Source: Hyaloperonospora brassicae (Eukaryota; Oomycota; Peronosporomycetes; Peronosporales; Peronosporaceae). Taken from it: a stretch of 64,000 nucleotides of DNA. Where the stretch lies: assembly GCA_947650285.1 (NCBI GenBank), contig CANTFL010001406.1, forward strand, positions 1 to 64,000, written 5' to 3'. Made by a program: the position numbers and the translations under genes. Shown here one piece after another: positions 46,915 through 55,412 of this stretch; position 1 is the stretch's first letter; each line of letters starts with the position of its first letter. The notes beneath the pieces are model-generated. The model was not told where the DNA came from. It searched no databases and saw only the letters and a list, made by a program, of their open reading frames with translations.

Positions 46915-47215
46915 AGCCCGTTACCATTAATTTTTATTATGAGAATTGGTTAAAAAGAATATTATACAAATCCATTTTAATAAAATGTCACTAAATATAG
47001 CGATATTGTTGGGATGATCCTAGGTCTAGTCATTGGTTGATACTGAGTTCATACCAATGCACCAATCGCTTGTAGACGCGCGTAATGGGTGGTGAGTAGA
47101 CGTCATCATAGATTTGGTTATGTAAAAAAATTAAGCTAGGACATATCAGATACAAGAGATATTGTCTTGAGTGTGTAAAAACAGCTTTACTTTTGCTGCA
47201 ACCAAAGTCTTCGTC
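46915..47215 (+). repeat. Truncated LTR related to family A
   Basis: It begins with CAGCCCGTTACC and includes AAGAATATTATACAA, a CCAATCGCTTGTAGACGCGC block and GGTGGTGAGTAGACGTC, all in the order of the A1 LTR. The end is missing. It matches 11940-12245 in inverse orientation. Confidence 0.55.
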
Positions 47216-47827
47216 TCAGCCGATTACCCTTCCTCTATATACTTAATTGAAGTATCAGGGCACTGATCTTTACTGCTGTTAGTAGGAATGGGCTCCGATC
47301 TGGTAGTCCAGTGCGTGACAATTGATGGCCTGTTACATTCGATGTGCGTATCTTTTTCTACCAATTCAAAGCTGCCCTATCCCTTGCTTGTTTTATATTT
47401 GTACCGCTGAACCTTTCAAATCAACATCCGGTCGTAGTTGATGACGTCGTTGCGTCACTAGATGATGATTGCACCGTCTATTATAATCTCAGGCAATCGA
47501 ATTGATGTTGTTGGAATAAATTCACCCATTACGTCTATTCTGACCACATCGTTCTGCCCTTCAATTGGTCCAATTCTCCTGGCTCAAACATCGGACCTAA
47601 CAAGGCCATTTCATACTGCACAGGAACCGGCAATCATGATCGGACGCACGCAGGGAGGAAAGGTGCTAGAAAGTGAGGTTGTACACTACTCCAGCTGTCC
47701 CAGTCGAGCAAACTTGACTTGATCCTATCATGCCCCTCCGAGCCTTAATTTCCACGCTCAGATTTTTGTTCGTAGAGAGTTCACTTTGTTAAACCGGAAT
47801 TTGCGCTTGACGAACCAAGCGGATATG
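47216..47827. other. Flank of element A1, nothing recognised
   Basis: An 86-codon frame at 47462-47722 (+) has no recognisable domain. No other signal was found. Confidence 0.4.
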
Positions 47828-47832
47828 GGAGG

Positions 47833-48224
47833 TGTAACGGGGCAGCCCGTTACATGGATTTGTCACTTTAGGGAAAGTGACAATAAAGAATATTACGTTG
47901 AATATTCTTTTAACAATATCACCAATCGTGGTGATATTGAAGGGTCGACCAAAGAGTCTGTTCATTGGTTGATATCTTGATGATATCAACCCACCAATCG
48001 CCGCAAGACGCGCGCGATGAGTGGTGACGAGACGTCACCATACACTCAGTTAGATTAGTATAATTTAGTTAAGTCAAACAGAGAGACAGTGGTTCAAAGA
48101 CTTAATTATATTAATATAACAGTTCTGCTTTTACCTTACCCACGCTTCCTCGCTTGCCTTGTGTACGTCTGTCGGGGCACCGATACCCTTGCGTGAAGTT
48201 CACGCAAGGGTGTGCCCCGTTACA
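47833..48224 (+). repeat. 5' LTR of A1
   Basis: It starts TGTAACGGGGC and ends GCCCCGTTACA, an 11-bp terminal inverted repeat. It contains at least six perfect hairpins (arms 8-12 bp) at 47834-47853, 47862-47881, 47885-47910, 47914-47939, 47967-47991 and 48186-48210. The motif CCCGTTACA appears both 13 bp inside the start and at the end. Confidence 0.95.
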
Positions 48225-48226
48225 CC

Positions 48227-48239
48227 TGGTAGCACTTTG
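48227..48239 (+). promoter_or_regulatory. A1 primer-binding site
   Basis: TGGTAGCACTTTG lies two bases after the LTR and is identical in A2. It is complementary to a tRNA 3' end CAAAGTGCTACCA; the tRNA is not assigned. Confidence 0.75.
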
Positions 48240-48268
48240 TAATCCTTTCAAGGACCACAACATCCAAG

Positions 48269-49422
48269 ATGAGCATGTTGGATGACGAAGAGACCTTTCA
48301 CGCCACGCGTGAAGGGTTTACCCATTTGAGTGACATCGAATGGGGTGCGGTAGAACGAATGAGTTCTACCGTAGGCGAGTTCGCCATTAGCGCCATGTTG
48401 GAGTCTCTAGACAGAGACCAACAACATGCCGCTATCGCCAAGTTCATTCAAAATGAATTTGTCGCCGAAAGAAAGAAAGTAGCCTTGCTTCACCAGCAAG
48501 GCTCTCAACAGACCGAGCAGTTGAGAAAACTCGGTGCTCAACAGACAGAGCTGTTGAGACAGCAACAATTCCATGCTGCTGTGGGCGGGACGGCGCATGC
48601 GCGTCGTCCCGAGGTCATGAAAGTTGACATCTCCAAGTACAGTGGAGTCCCGGAGGACTCCATGTTACTATGGTTTGTCGAACTCGACAGAGCCCTAAGG
48701 GATCGTCGCGTCGAAGACGAGCAAATGAAACTCACATTTGCTCAAACGCACTTGGCGGGGGGGGGGGAACTTGGTCCCTGGGACTCGAGAGTAGCGACCC
48801 AAACGTGTTTAGGTCGCTAGATGACTTCAAGTCCCGGCTCAGACAAACGTTTGAGCCGCCACGTGCTGAGTTCAGGGCTCGTTCAGAGCTCCTGAAACTC
48901 AAGCAGGGTAAGCGTGATGTGCACGCTTACGCACAACATATACGACTCCTTGCGAGTAGTATAACTGCAAACTCAGTTCATGAACAAACGTTGATTACGG
49001 TGTTCATGCAAGGGCTCGCAGAAGGGCCCGTCAGGAGCCACCTGTTCCGCCTTGAGCTGAATACGCTTGAAGAAGCGATATCAGCCGCGGAACAGGAAGA
49101 CTTTAGCATGAGACAGGCTCATGCTAGCTCAAACTCTTACCGTCCACCGAGACGACAAGAGATCGGAGGTCCAGAACCAATGGACCTTTGCTATGTTGGG
49201 AGCGAGAGACCTCGCTCTTCAAACAACAAGCGATTGCAGAGGTGCAATCGCTGTCAGAAGTTAGGGCACTACGCATACGAGTGTAGTGCTCCACGCCCAG
49301 TACCAAACAGTACTGAGCGAAATGGACGACCATTCGCCAGAAAGGGCAATGGGCGTGGGTCCAGCGCTGTTGCGAAGCCGCAACAGCGAGAAGGATCATC
49401 AAAAAATGGTCGAGGTCAGTAG
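48269..49422 (+). pseudogene. A1 Gag (one frameshift at an 11-G run)
   Basis: The first 184 codons from the ATG at 48269 (MSMLDDEE) give an acidic N-terminus, a Gln-rich helix (EQLRKLGAQQTELLRQQQ) and the start of the Gag core (VDISKYSGVPEDSMLLWFVE). At 48757-48767 eleven Gs shift the frame. The second part (to 49422) has LGLESSDPNVFRSLDDF, RSELLKLKQGKRDVHAYAQH, FMQGLAEGPVRSHLFRLEL and the nucleocapsid knuckle CNRCQKLGHYAYEC (C-x2-C-x4-H-x4-C, codons 49243-49284). The Gln/Arg/Gly-rich end stops with TAG. Ten or twelve Gs would reopen the frame, so a sequencing error at the homopolymer is possible. Confidence 0.85.
49401..49407 (+). promoter_or_regulatory. Candidate -1 frameshift heptamer at the gag-pol junction
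   Basis: A-AAA-AAT is in the Gag frame five codons before the Gag stop. Slipping by -1 here leads exactly into the frame that stays open through the protease. The heptamer is conserved, in the same Gag phase, in A2. A2 has an indel nearby that puts its protease in the other frame, so the case is not settled. Confidence 0.4.
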
Positions 49423-50678
49423 GGGCGGAGCGCCCTACTGATCCAGCAACCTCAAGAGAATTTGCAAATCTCTTGACGAAAGTTGCTCCAGATACACAAT
49501 CATTGTGTGTCTCTGCACCTGGTGATGACGTTTCGCTCATCACCTTGAAGTTGGAAGCGACAAATGATTTGTCGCTTCGTGCCCTAGTAGACTGTGGGGC
49601 GTCGAACAAATTTGTTCGACGCCATTCACTAGAGGGTCGTAGGCTCAAGTTCGTTGAGTGCGACATTCCCCTCACAAGGATGACGGTTCGCCTTGCAACA
49701 GGCGCATCGATTACCGTTGAGAAACGTGCAGTAGGAATCCACTACACGTTAAAGGGCGAACAGGGCGATGATGACTTCATCGTACTAGATCTGGATGACA
49801 AATTTGATGTCATCCTAAGATTACCTTGGCTCAGAAAGTACGAGCCAAGGGTGAGCTGGCAGCATCGATCCGTGAAGATGCCTGCCGCTTGTTCATCAGA
49901 TGGCCATCTGATGAACGTCTTGGAGCGTCCACAAGCGTGTGGATGTTCTGCGAGTGAGTGCGATGACCTCACTTGCGGTACGGTCGTTAGCACGACTGCA
50001 CAAGATCACAGTGTAGTTGATCACTACAATGTGGGGCAAGCTCCCGGCGGCTGTATACAAGAACAGGCTGCGCCGAAGGTCCACCACTCGAAGAAGTCGA
50101 GGTGGACCGGGACATGGGTCCATGCCTAGCGGGCAGCATCGTATACAAAAGAAACCTGTTGCCTCCAAAGGGCAACATGGACATCCTGGGTCGACTGGAG
50201 AGTCGACTATAGAAGATCGGTGCCTGACTGTGGTTGCACAGCCACAGTCGGAAGACGTCGAGGAAATAAATCCCCACTTTCTGAGGAAGGAATTCCTCAA
50301 GTGTCACTTGCTGAAGGATCAGGCCCTCAGCAACCTGTGGAAGCAAGTTCCCAAGAAGAAACCGAGACGTTGAACGTCTTGGTTAATGACGGATCAAGCG
50401 TAGGCGCTTATACGCTTGATCTGATTGTGCCTCCGAAGTTAACTTCGGAGATAACTCAGTTGCAAACGCTAGAACAAAAACGGTTCTTGCGTGATCTGCG
50501 TAGTGGCAAAGTCAAGCAGATCTGCATACTCGTCACAGAGGATGAGTATGTGGCCGATATTCGGTCGGCCACAGTATTTGCTGAGAACAAACGGGTTCTT
50601 ATCAGCTCATCGATGGACGAAAGTGTCCTCGATGAGAAGACTCGGATTGAGCGATACACATCTCAATCCTGGGAGTAG
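49407..50678 (+). pseudogene. A1 protease and protease-RT linker
   Basis: The protease frame reads SLRALVDCGASNKFVRRHSL (retropepsin site with Asp-Cys-Gly, a known variant of Asp-Ser-Gly), RMTVRLATGASITV, FIVLDLDDKFDVIL and WLRKYEPRVSWQ. The DNA of the active site forms a perfect 26-bp palindrome (49598-49623). After 50070 the frame moves by an inserted base, returns near 50350 and continues with NVLVNDGSSVGAYTLDL to a TAG at 50676. The next codons are in frame with RT (LQANPLYKDLIEFRD), so this stop alone separates the two. Confidence 0.75.
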
Positions 50679-50693
50679 CTTCAGGCAAATCCT

Positions 50694-52259
50694 TTGTATA
50701 AGGATTTGATCGAATTCAGGGATGTGTTCCCTGAATCCGTACCTTGCAAGTTGCCTAAGGACAAAGGCGCTCGACACGAGATCGAGCTCAAACCGGGCTC
50801 GAAGTACTGTGTCATGAAGCAGTGGCTACTGCCTCGTGAACAAGTACTAGCGATCGACCAGTTATTTGACGATCGATTAGCAGCGGGCCTTGTGAGGGAA
50901 TCAACATCCCTTCACAGCTCTCCGACCTTCTGTGTGCGAAAGGCCACAGGAGGGTGGCGGATAGTGCACGCATTCAACAAGTTGAATGCTGCAACGGTAC
51001 CGGCTCAGACGCCGATACCGAGGAAGGACGTAATCATAGATGGTTTGTCAAAGAGTACCATCTTTTCGTCCATGGATCTGATGGATGGCTTCTATCAGAT
51101 CCTCATGCGTGAACGGGACATCCCGTTCACAGCAGTGAGCACCCCCAGCGTTATGCTGCGGGAGTGGCTAGTGATGCCAAAGGGGCTGAGCAATGCCCCT
51201 GCAACATTCAACAGATGTGTAACAAATCTGTTGAGACCGGTGCGAGACTTCGCACCGAGTTACTTCGACGATGTGTTCGTCCATAGCCGAACTATAGACG
51301 GAAAGACGGACGTTAAAGTTCGCAGAGCTCACGTTCGTCAAGTCCTTCAACTTATGCGCAAGCATAAGTTGTATGCCAACCTCAAGAAGTGTATATTCGC
51401 GGCTAGCGAAATACCACTTCTTGGGTGCATCGTGGGTAAACACGGCGTACGCCCTGATCCCAAAAAGATCAAGGCGATCACCTACTGTCCAGTGCCAGTC
51501 GATGTCAAGGGACTAAGGAAGTTCCTTGGTCTGGCGGCGTACTCGCGCAACTACGCCGAGATGACTGTTCATCTTTCTTGCTTGCTCAAGAAAAATGTCA
51601 AGTGGTCATGGAACGCTGAGTGCCAGCGTTCCTATGAAGGTATCAAGCAAAGCTCGATGCAATCGCCGATCTTGGCGATTGCAGATCAGGACATGCCATT
51701 TCATGTGGTCTGTGACGCCAGCGATTTCGCAATCGGCTGTGCGTTGATGAAGCTCGACGCAGATGGCTCGGAGCGCGTCATCTGTTATCAGTCGCGTCAG
51801 CTGCCAGTAGCTGAGCGCAGTTACCCAGTGCATGACAAGAAACTCCTTGCCATGAAATATGCACTGGCCAAGTTCTGGGTCTATCCCTTGGGAGATAGAC
51901 CGTTTGTTGTCTATACGGACCATGCGTCATTACGCACGGCCGTAAACAGCCCACACCTCTCGCAAAGGATGGCGAGGTGGCTGTCATTGTTCGCCGAGTA
52001 TAACTTCTCCGTGGAGTATAAACCGGGACGACTCAATGTCGTCGCGGATGCTCTTTCGCGCCGGCCCGATTTCGAGCCGGACGCACAATCCAACTGTGAG
52101 GATAAGCCCACTGTTGCGACACTGTCAGTCAGTGTCCCGTCGTCAAGTTTACTTGACGACGTACGAAAGGCATACGCGGAAGATAAGGATCTTCTGCGAT
52201 TGATGGATCATCTGGTAAATCCATCCAGTAAATCCAAGAGGGATCTACCGGCTTTGTAG
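50694..52259 (+). CDS. A1 reverse transcriptase-RNase H (521 codons open)
   Basis: This is the longest open frame of pol. RT blocks: WRIVHAFNKLNAAT (residues 88-101), SMDLMDGFYQIL with catalytic Asp128, LSNAPATFNRC (165-175), SYFDDVFVHS with Asp192/Asp193, and LGCIVGKHGVRPDPKKI (243-259). The thumb is LGLAAYSRNYAEM. RNase H has CDASDFAIGCAL (Asp341), TDHASL (Asp409) and VADALSRR (Asp452). In VHDKKLLAMKYAL, Lys383 (codon 51840-51842, AAA) stands where the catalytic Glu is expected; A2 has GAA. The RT looks active on sequence, the RNase H does not. The listed Met is not the real start, since the frame continues upstream to the TAG at 50676. It ends with TAG in a place where integrase normally follows. 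Confidence 0.85.
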   Translation: MYKDLIEFRDVFPESVPCKLPKDKGARHEIELKPGSKYCVMKQWLLPREQVLAIDQLFDDRLAAGLVRESTSLHSSPTFCVRKATGGWRIVHAFNKLNAATVPAQTPIPRKDVIIDGLSKSTIFSSMDLMDGFYQILMRERDIPFTAVSTPSVMLREWLVMPKGLSNAPATFNRCVTNLLRPVRDFAPSYFDDVFVHSRTIDGKTDVKVRRAHVRQVLQLMRKHKLYANLKKCIFAASEIPLLGCIVGKHGVRPDPKKIKAITYCPVPVDVKGLRKFLGLAAYSRNYAEMTVHLSCLLKKNVKWSWNAECQRSYEGIKQSSMQSPILAIADQDMPFHVVCDASDFAIGCALMKLDADGSERVICYQSRQLPVAERSYPVHDKKLLAMKYALAKFWVYPLGDRPFVVYTDHASLRTAVNSPHLSQRMARWLSLFAEYNFSVEYKPGRLNVVADALSRRPDFEPDAQSNCEDKPTVATLSVSVPSSSLLDDVRKAYAEDKDLLRLMDHLVNPSSKSKRDLPAL

Positions 52260-53120
52260 CGATCCTCATCGGATCGGTATAGCACACGCAACGGATTGCT
52301 GTACTATACAGCTGTTGCCAACGACACGCCTCGTGTCTTCGTACCCGCTCATTTTGATTTGCGTTTACGCATCATGTATGAGTGTCACGATGCCCCAACG
52401 GGCGGCCATCTGGTAGAGAAAGGACTTACCTCACGGTAAGTCGCGACTTTTACTGGCCCCGCCAGTATCAGTTTGTTCGCAAGTACATACGTGCTTGCGA
52501 AGTTTGTCAACGGGTGGAGCCTAGTCCTTCATCCCGTGCGCCATTGCAGCCTCTGCTTGTTCCGACAGAGTGCTGGTAGTCCGTTTCAATGGACTTCTTC
52601 TTCGGGTTTCCCGAAGACGCTCACAAGAATTATGGTATTCTTGTGTTTGTTGACCGATTAGAAAGATGGTCCATCTTGCTGCTGTCCCTGAGTCGATCAA
52701 GGCTCAAGGTTGTGCTCGTGTCTTTCTAGACACGGTCTTTAGACTCCACGGGTTACCCCGTGAACTCGTATCCGACCGTGACCCTCGGTTCACGGCGGCA
52801 TTTTGGCAAACCGTGTTCCGTTCTCTTGGAACACGATTGAAGATGTCCACTTCTGACCATCCAGAAACAGATGGTCAGGCGGAACGTGCGAACCGTGTCC
52901 TCGAAGAGATTCTTCGAGGATATGTCCACTCGTTTCCGAGTTGGAGCGAATTCCTACCCATGGTAGAATTCGCCATCAATAATTCGGTGCATGCTTCAAC
53001 ACAGCACACACCGTTTTACGTGAATGGCCTACGCCATCCACGATTGCCCACCCTTATAGAGTGTGACTCTTGGATAAGGGGGGAGGGACTCGCTCGAGCA
53101 AAAACCGTTATGGCTCTTGC
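52260..53120 (+). pseudogene. A1 integrase zinc module and catalytic core
   Basis: Zinc-binding residues are in ECHDAPTGGHL, then, after one lost base, DFYWPRQYQFVRKYIRACEVCQRVEP. A TAG at 52577-52579 follows TECW, where A2 has CAG. Catalytic residues are intact: Asp in SVSMDFFF (codon 52592), Asp in SDRDPRFTAAFW (codon 52774) and Glu in DGQAERANR (codon 52882), with 35 residues between the last two. A base is missing near 52655, inside FVDRxSKMVHLAAV. Confidence 0.8.
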
Positions 53121-54302
53121 TCATCACGTGTCGACGCAAACGTCGTCACGTATGATGCCGATGTCGATCAAGTCGACATCGATGAAGAAGATCATCTCAA
53201 TAATAGCGAAGACGCTATTATTCATTCGGATGATGATGACGATGCTGGCATATTCAGCATTGCCAACGATTATGCCAGCGAGGAAGAAGACAACCTCGCT
53301 GAAGAAGAGAGCAATCTCTTAGCAGTGCGCACGAATCGCACTGAAAGACAAAACAAAGAGTCAGCAGAGAACTTCCTGCTGACTCGAGAAGCGGTAGTCC
53401 GTTTCGTTCAGGACTCCATCGCAAATGCGGTGGACCTTCAGAAACGGAACGCAGACAAGAATGAAAGAGCAAATGTTCTTTCATTTAAGGTTAACGACCT
53501 AGTACTACTGTCTACGGTAAACTTACCTGGACATGCAGTCACTAGTGTCGGCAGTAGTAAACTACTGCCGAAATACATTGGGCCATTTCAAGTGTTGCAT
53601 CGCAAGGACAATGCATACACACTCGAATTGCCACGTAAGATGCGCACGCATCCTACGTTTTACGTGGGGAGGCTTAGGTCGTACTGTCAGTACGAGCCTG
53701 CATCTTCCGATGAAGATAGCCCCCACGTTCAAGAACATCCATCAAGCTCTTGCGTTCGCGCTCCAGACGATTCGTCTGGTCGCGCAGATATGATACCTCG
53801 GTATTCAACCGAGATATCTCCCCGCGAGCTGTCGCCAGCTCGCCGAAAAGAGAGCGGACATCCCGCTCGACCTGAAGCTGCGCCGTGGCATAATCGGCGC
53901 GATCCCTCGCCCGATCAGCCTCGTGACCCTTGCGGTTCTTCCGCACGGTATCTGTCAAAGCATAGCGCCGGTCGCGCTCGTGCTTCAAGTCATCGCGCAA
54001 TTCATCGATTGCGCGATCTATCTCGTAAGGGTCGAAATGGTGAACCGAATCATCTGGAGGAGGTCTTCCCTCCTCCACCACATCCTTTTGTCGATGCTCA
54101 CGGTGATAAACGCTTTCTAGTGGAGCGTATCTTGAATTAACGTGACGATTCAGGATCAAGGACGAGCTACCTCGTCCAGTGGCGGGGGTATCCACCCTCT
54201 TGGAACAGCTGGGAGTCCCGCTCTCAGCTGTTGATGGATGTTGAAGGTCTCGTCCGCCAGTATGACGAGACCCATCCGATGAGTCCTGTGGTCTATCGGT
54301 AA
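53070..54302 (+). pseudogene. A1 integrase C-terminus: acidic linker, GPY/F module and chromodomain
   Basis: The frame has an acidic stretch (DVDQVDIDEEDH … SDDDDDAG), EAVVRFVQDSIANAVDLQKR, LSFKVNDLVLLSTVNLPGHA and the GPY/F module LPKYIGPFQVLHRKDNAYTL … THPTFYVGRLRSY. A 130-residue Ser/Pro/Arg-rich linker follows. After FLVERILN and a TAA (54138-54140), the same frame gives [20 protein letters not shown], a chromodomain core, and ends [13 protein letters not shown] with TAA at 54300. The linker and chromodomain are antisense to the minus-strand frame 55281-53674. The linker's odd composition is what one expects when the other strand is the constrained one. Confidence 0.75.
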
Positions 54303-55281
54303 ACACGCGCCCTAGGCGCTTGTAGACGGATTGCAAGTTTGCAATCGCGTCACGCATCTCCTTCGAGAGATGTGCCCTTCCCCAGGGCAAACTTAGGGAA
54401 TACACGTCCCTATGTGCACGTTGCGAGTTGTCAGCACAACTCGCACAAGGGTCTCCCCATGTGAGGCAAGGAATGTCTGCCTCACTCGATAAACAATGCA
54501 ACCGGTAATTATCACCGGTTGGCGTTCGCCTTTCGGACCTAAGGCGTGTCGCCTCAAGTTTCTTGAGCCATCCTTCTCGTCCAAAATTCTTGACGTTATG
54601 GACGAACGCGTTCCACGCAGCAAAAAGCGATGCCTTGTCACGCTTTTAGCTGACGTTGTACCATCGATGTCGAAGGAAGACATCGAGATAAAAATCTTCC
54701 TCAGCGCGAAAGTTCTTCGCGCTGGAACTCAAGCCGTGAAGCTTAGTTGCATCGAATAAGGGTATTCGATGGTGTTGGCCTGTCTCGTGAGACAGGCTAT
54801 TGATGAGCCGTTCGGGCAAACGCCACGGCTTCGACTCATCACGCTTCACAGTGGTACTCTTGTCGGTACCACGGCTCCCAAATTGACGACGGCTCACGCC
54901 ATCGTCATCACGCTCATGCGAAGACGCACGAGCCGGTGGTGGTGAGCTATTATATTCCTCACCACCTTGATCATCGTCATCACTGCCGAACAGACTGTGA
55001 GGCAAATCACGAGTCCGTTCGTTCGGCAGTGGTCTTGGCGAATACTGAGGCGTCGCCGGTGAGCAAGACGCCTCCGGAGCATTGTCCGAGTCAGACACGT
55101 CTGACTCGCCAGAATAGATGATCTCAATGTCGGGGTCATCGTGCGCACGCGGTGTGATACCGCGTGCACCTGCAGCACCTGTTGCTGCAGGCGAAGAAGT
55201 GGCGGCAGACGACGAATCGTCTGCCGCAGAGGCTTGCACAGCACCGGGCTGTGTGGGTCTTGAGTCACCTCGCATAGACAT
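53674..55281 (-). pseudogene. A1 antisense gene: conserved acidic/coiled-coil protein of unknown function (one stop)
   Basis: From the ATG at 55281, 132 bp from the 3' LTR, one frame runs 535 codons to a TAA at 53674, with a single TAA at 54646-54648. The N-terminus is Ala/Ser-rich, then AGARG and DPDIEIIYSGESD, an acidic part (SLFGSDDDDQGGEEY), basic patches and YLDVFLRHRWY (ends at the internal stop). The second half has SLFAAWNAFVHNVKNFGREG, a Cys cluster (CLTWGDPCASC), [15 protein letters not shown], and a C-terminal coiled coil from DRAIDELRDDL to QTNRLERERKSL. A2 encodes the same blocks in the same order. Over about 75 codons of the coiled coil, differences between copies fell at antisense positions 1:2:3 in the ratio about 13:17:26, which favours coding in this direction. 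Known plant Tat/Ogre elements also carry an antisense gene here, but I see no sequence relation. Transcription would have to start in or near the 3' LTR. Confidence 0.7.
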
Positions 55282-55400
55282 GTTAACTATGCCAGGTCAA
55301 GCGGAAAGTGAATGGAACGGACCCAACAAGTGCTCCCTGTCCCAATGGTGGCCAACGGGTGACCGCCATATTTTCGATAGTCACACGGTGACTATCAGTT

Positions 55401-55412
55401 AAGGGGGGGTGA
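55401..55412 (+). promoter_or_regulatory. A1 polypurine tract
   Basis: AAGGGGGGGTGA lies directly before the 3' LTR start at 55413, the normal site for plus-strand priming. Confidence 0.8.

Noticed and set aside
48348..49252. Regular short palindromes considered as a CRISPR array
   Set aside because: The arms differ in sequence from one hairpin to the next and lie inside gag coding DNA; there is no constant repeat and no cas gene, and the context is eukaryotic.
53070..54140. Ser/Pro/Arg-rich part of the pol frame considered as a separate new gene
   Set aside because: It is in frame with the GPY/F module before it and the chromodomain after it, so it belongs to pol; its odd composition fits overlap with the antisense gene.
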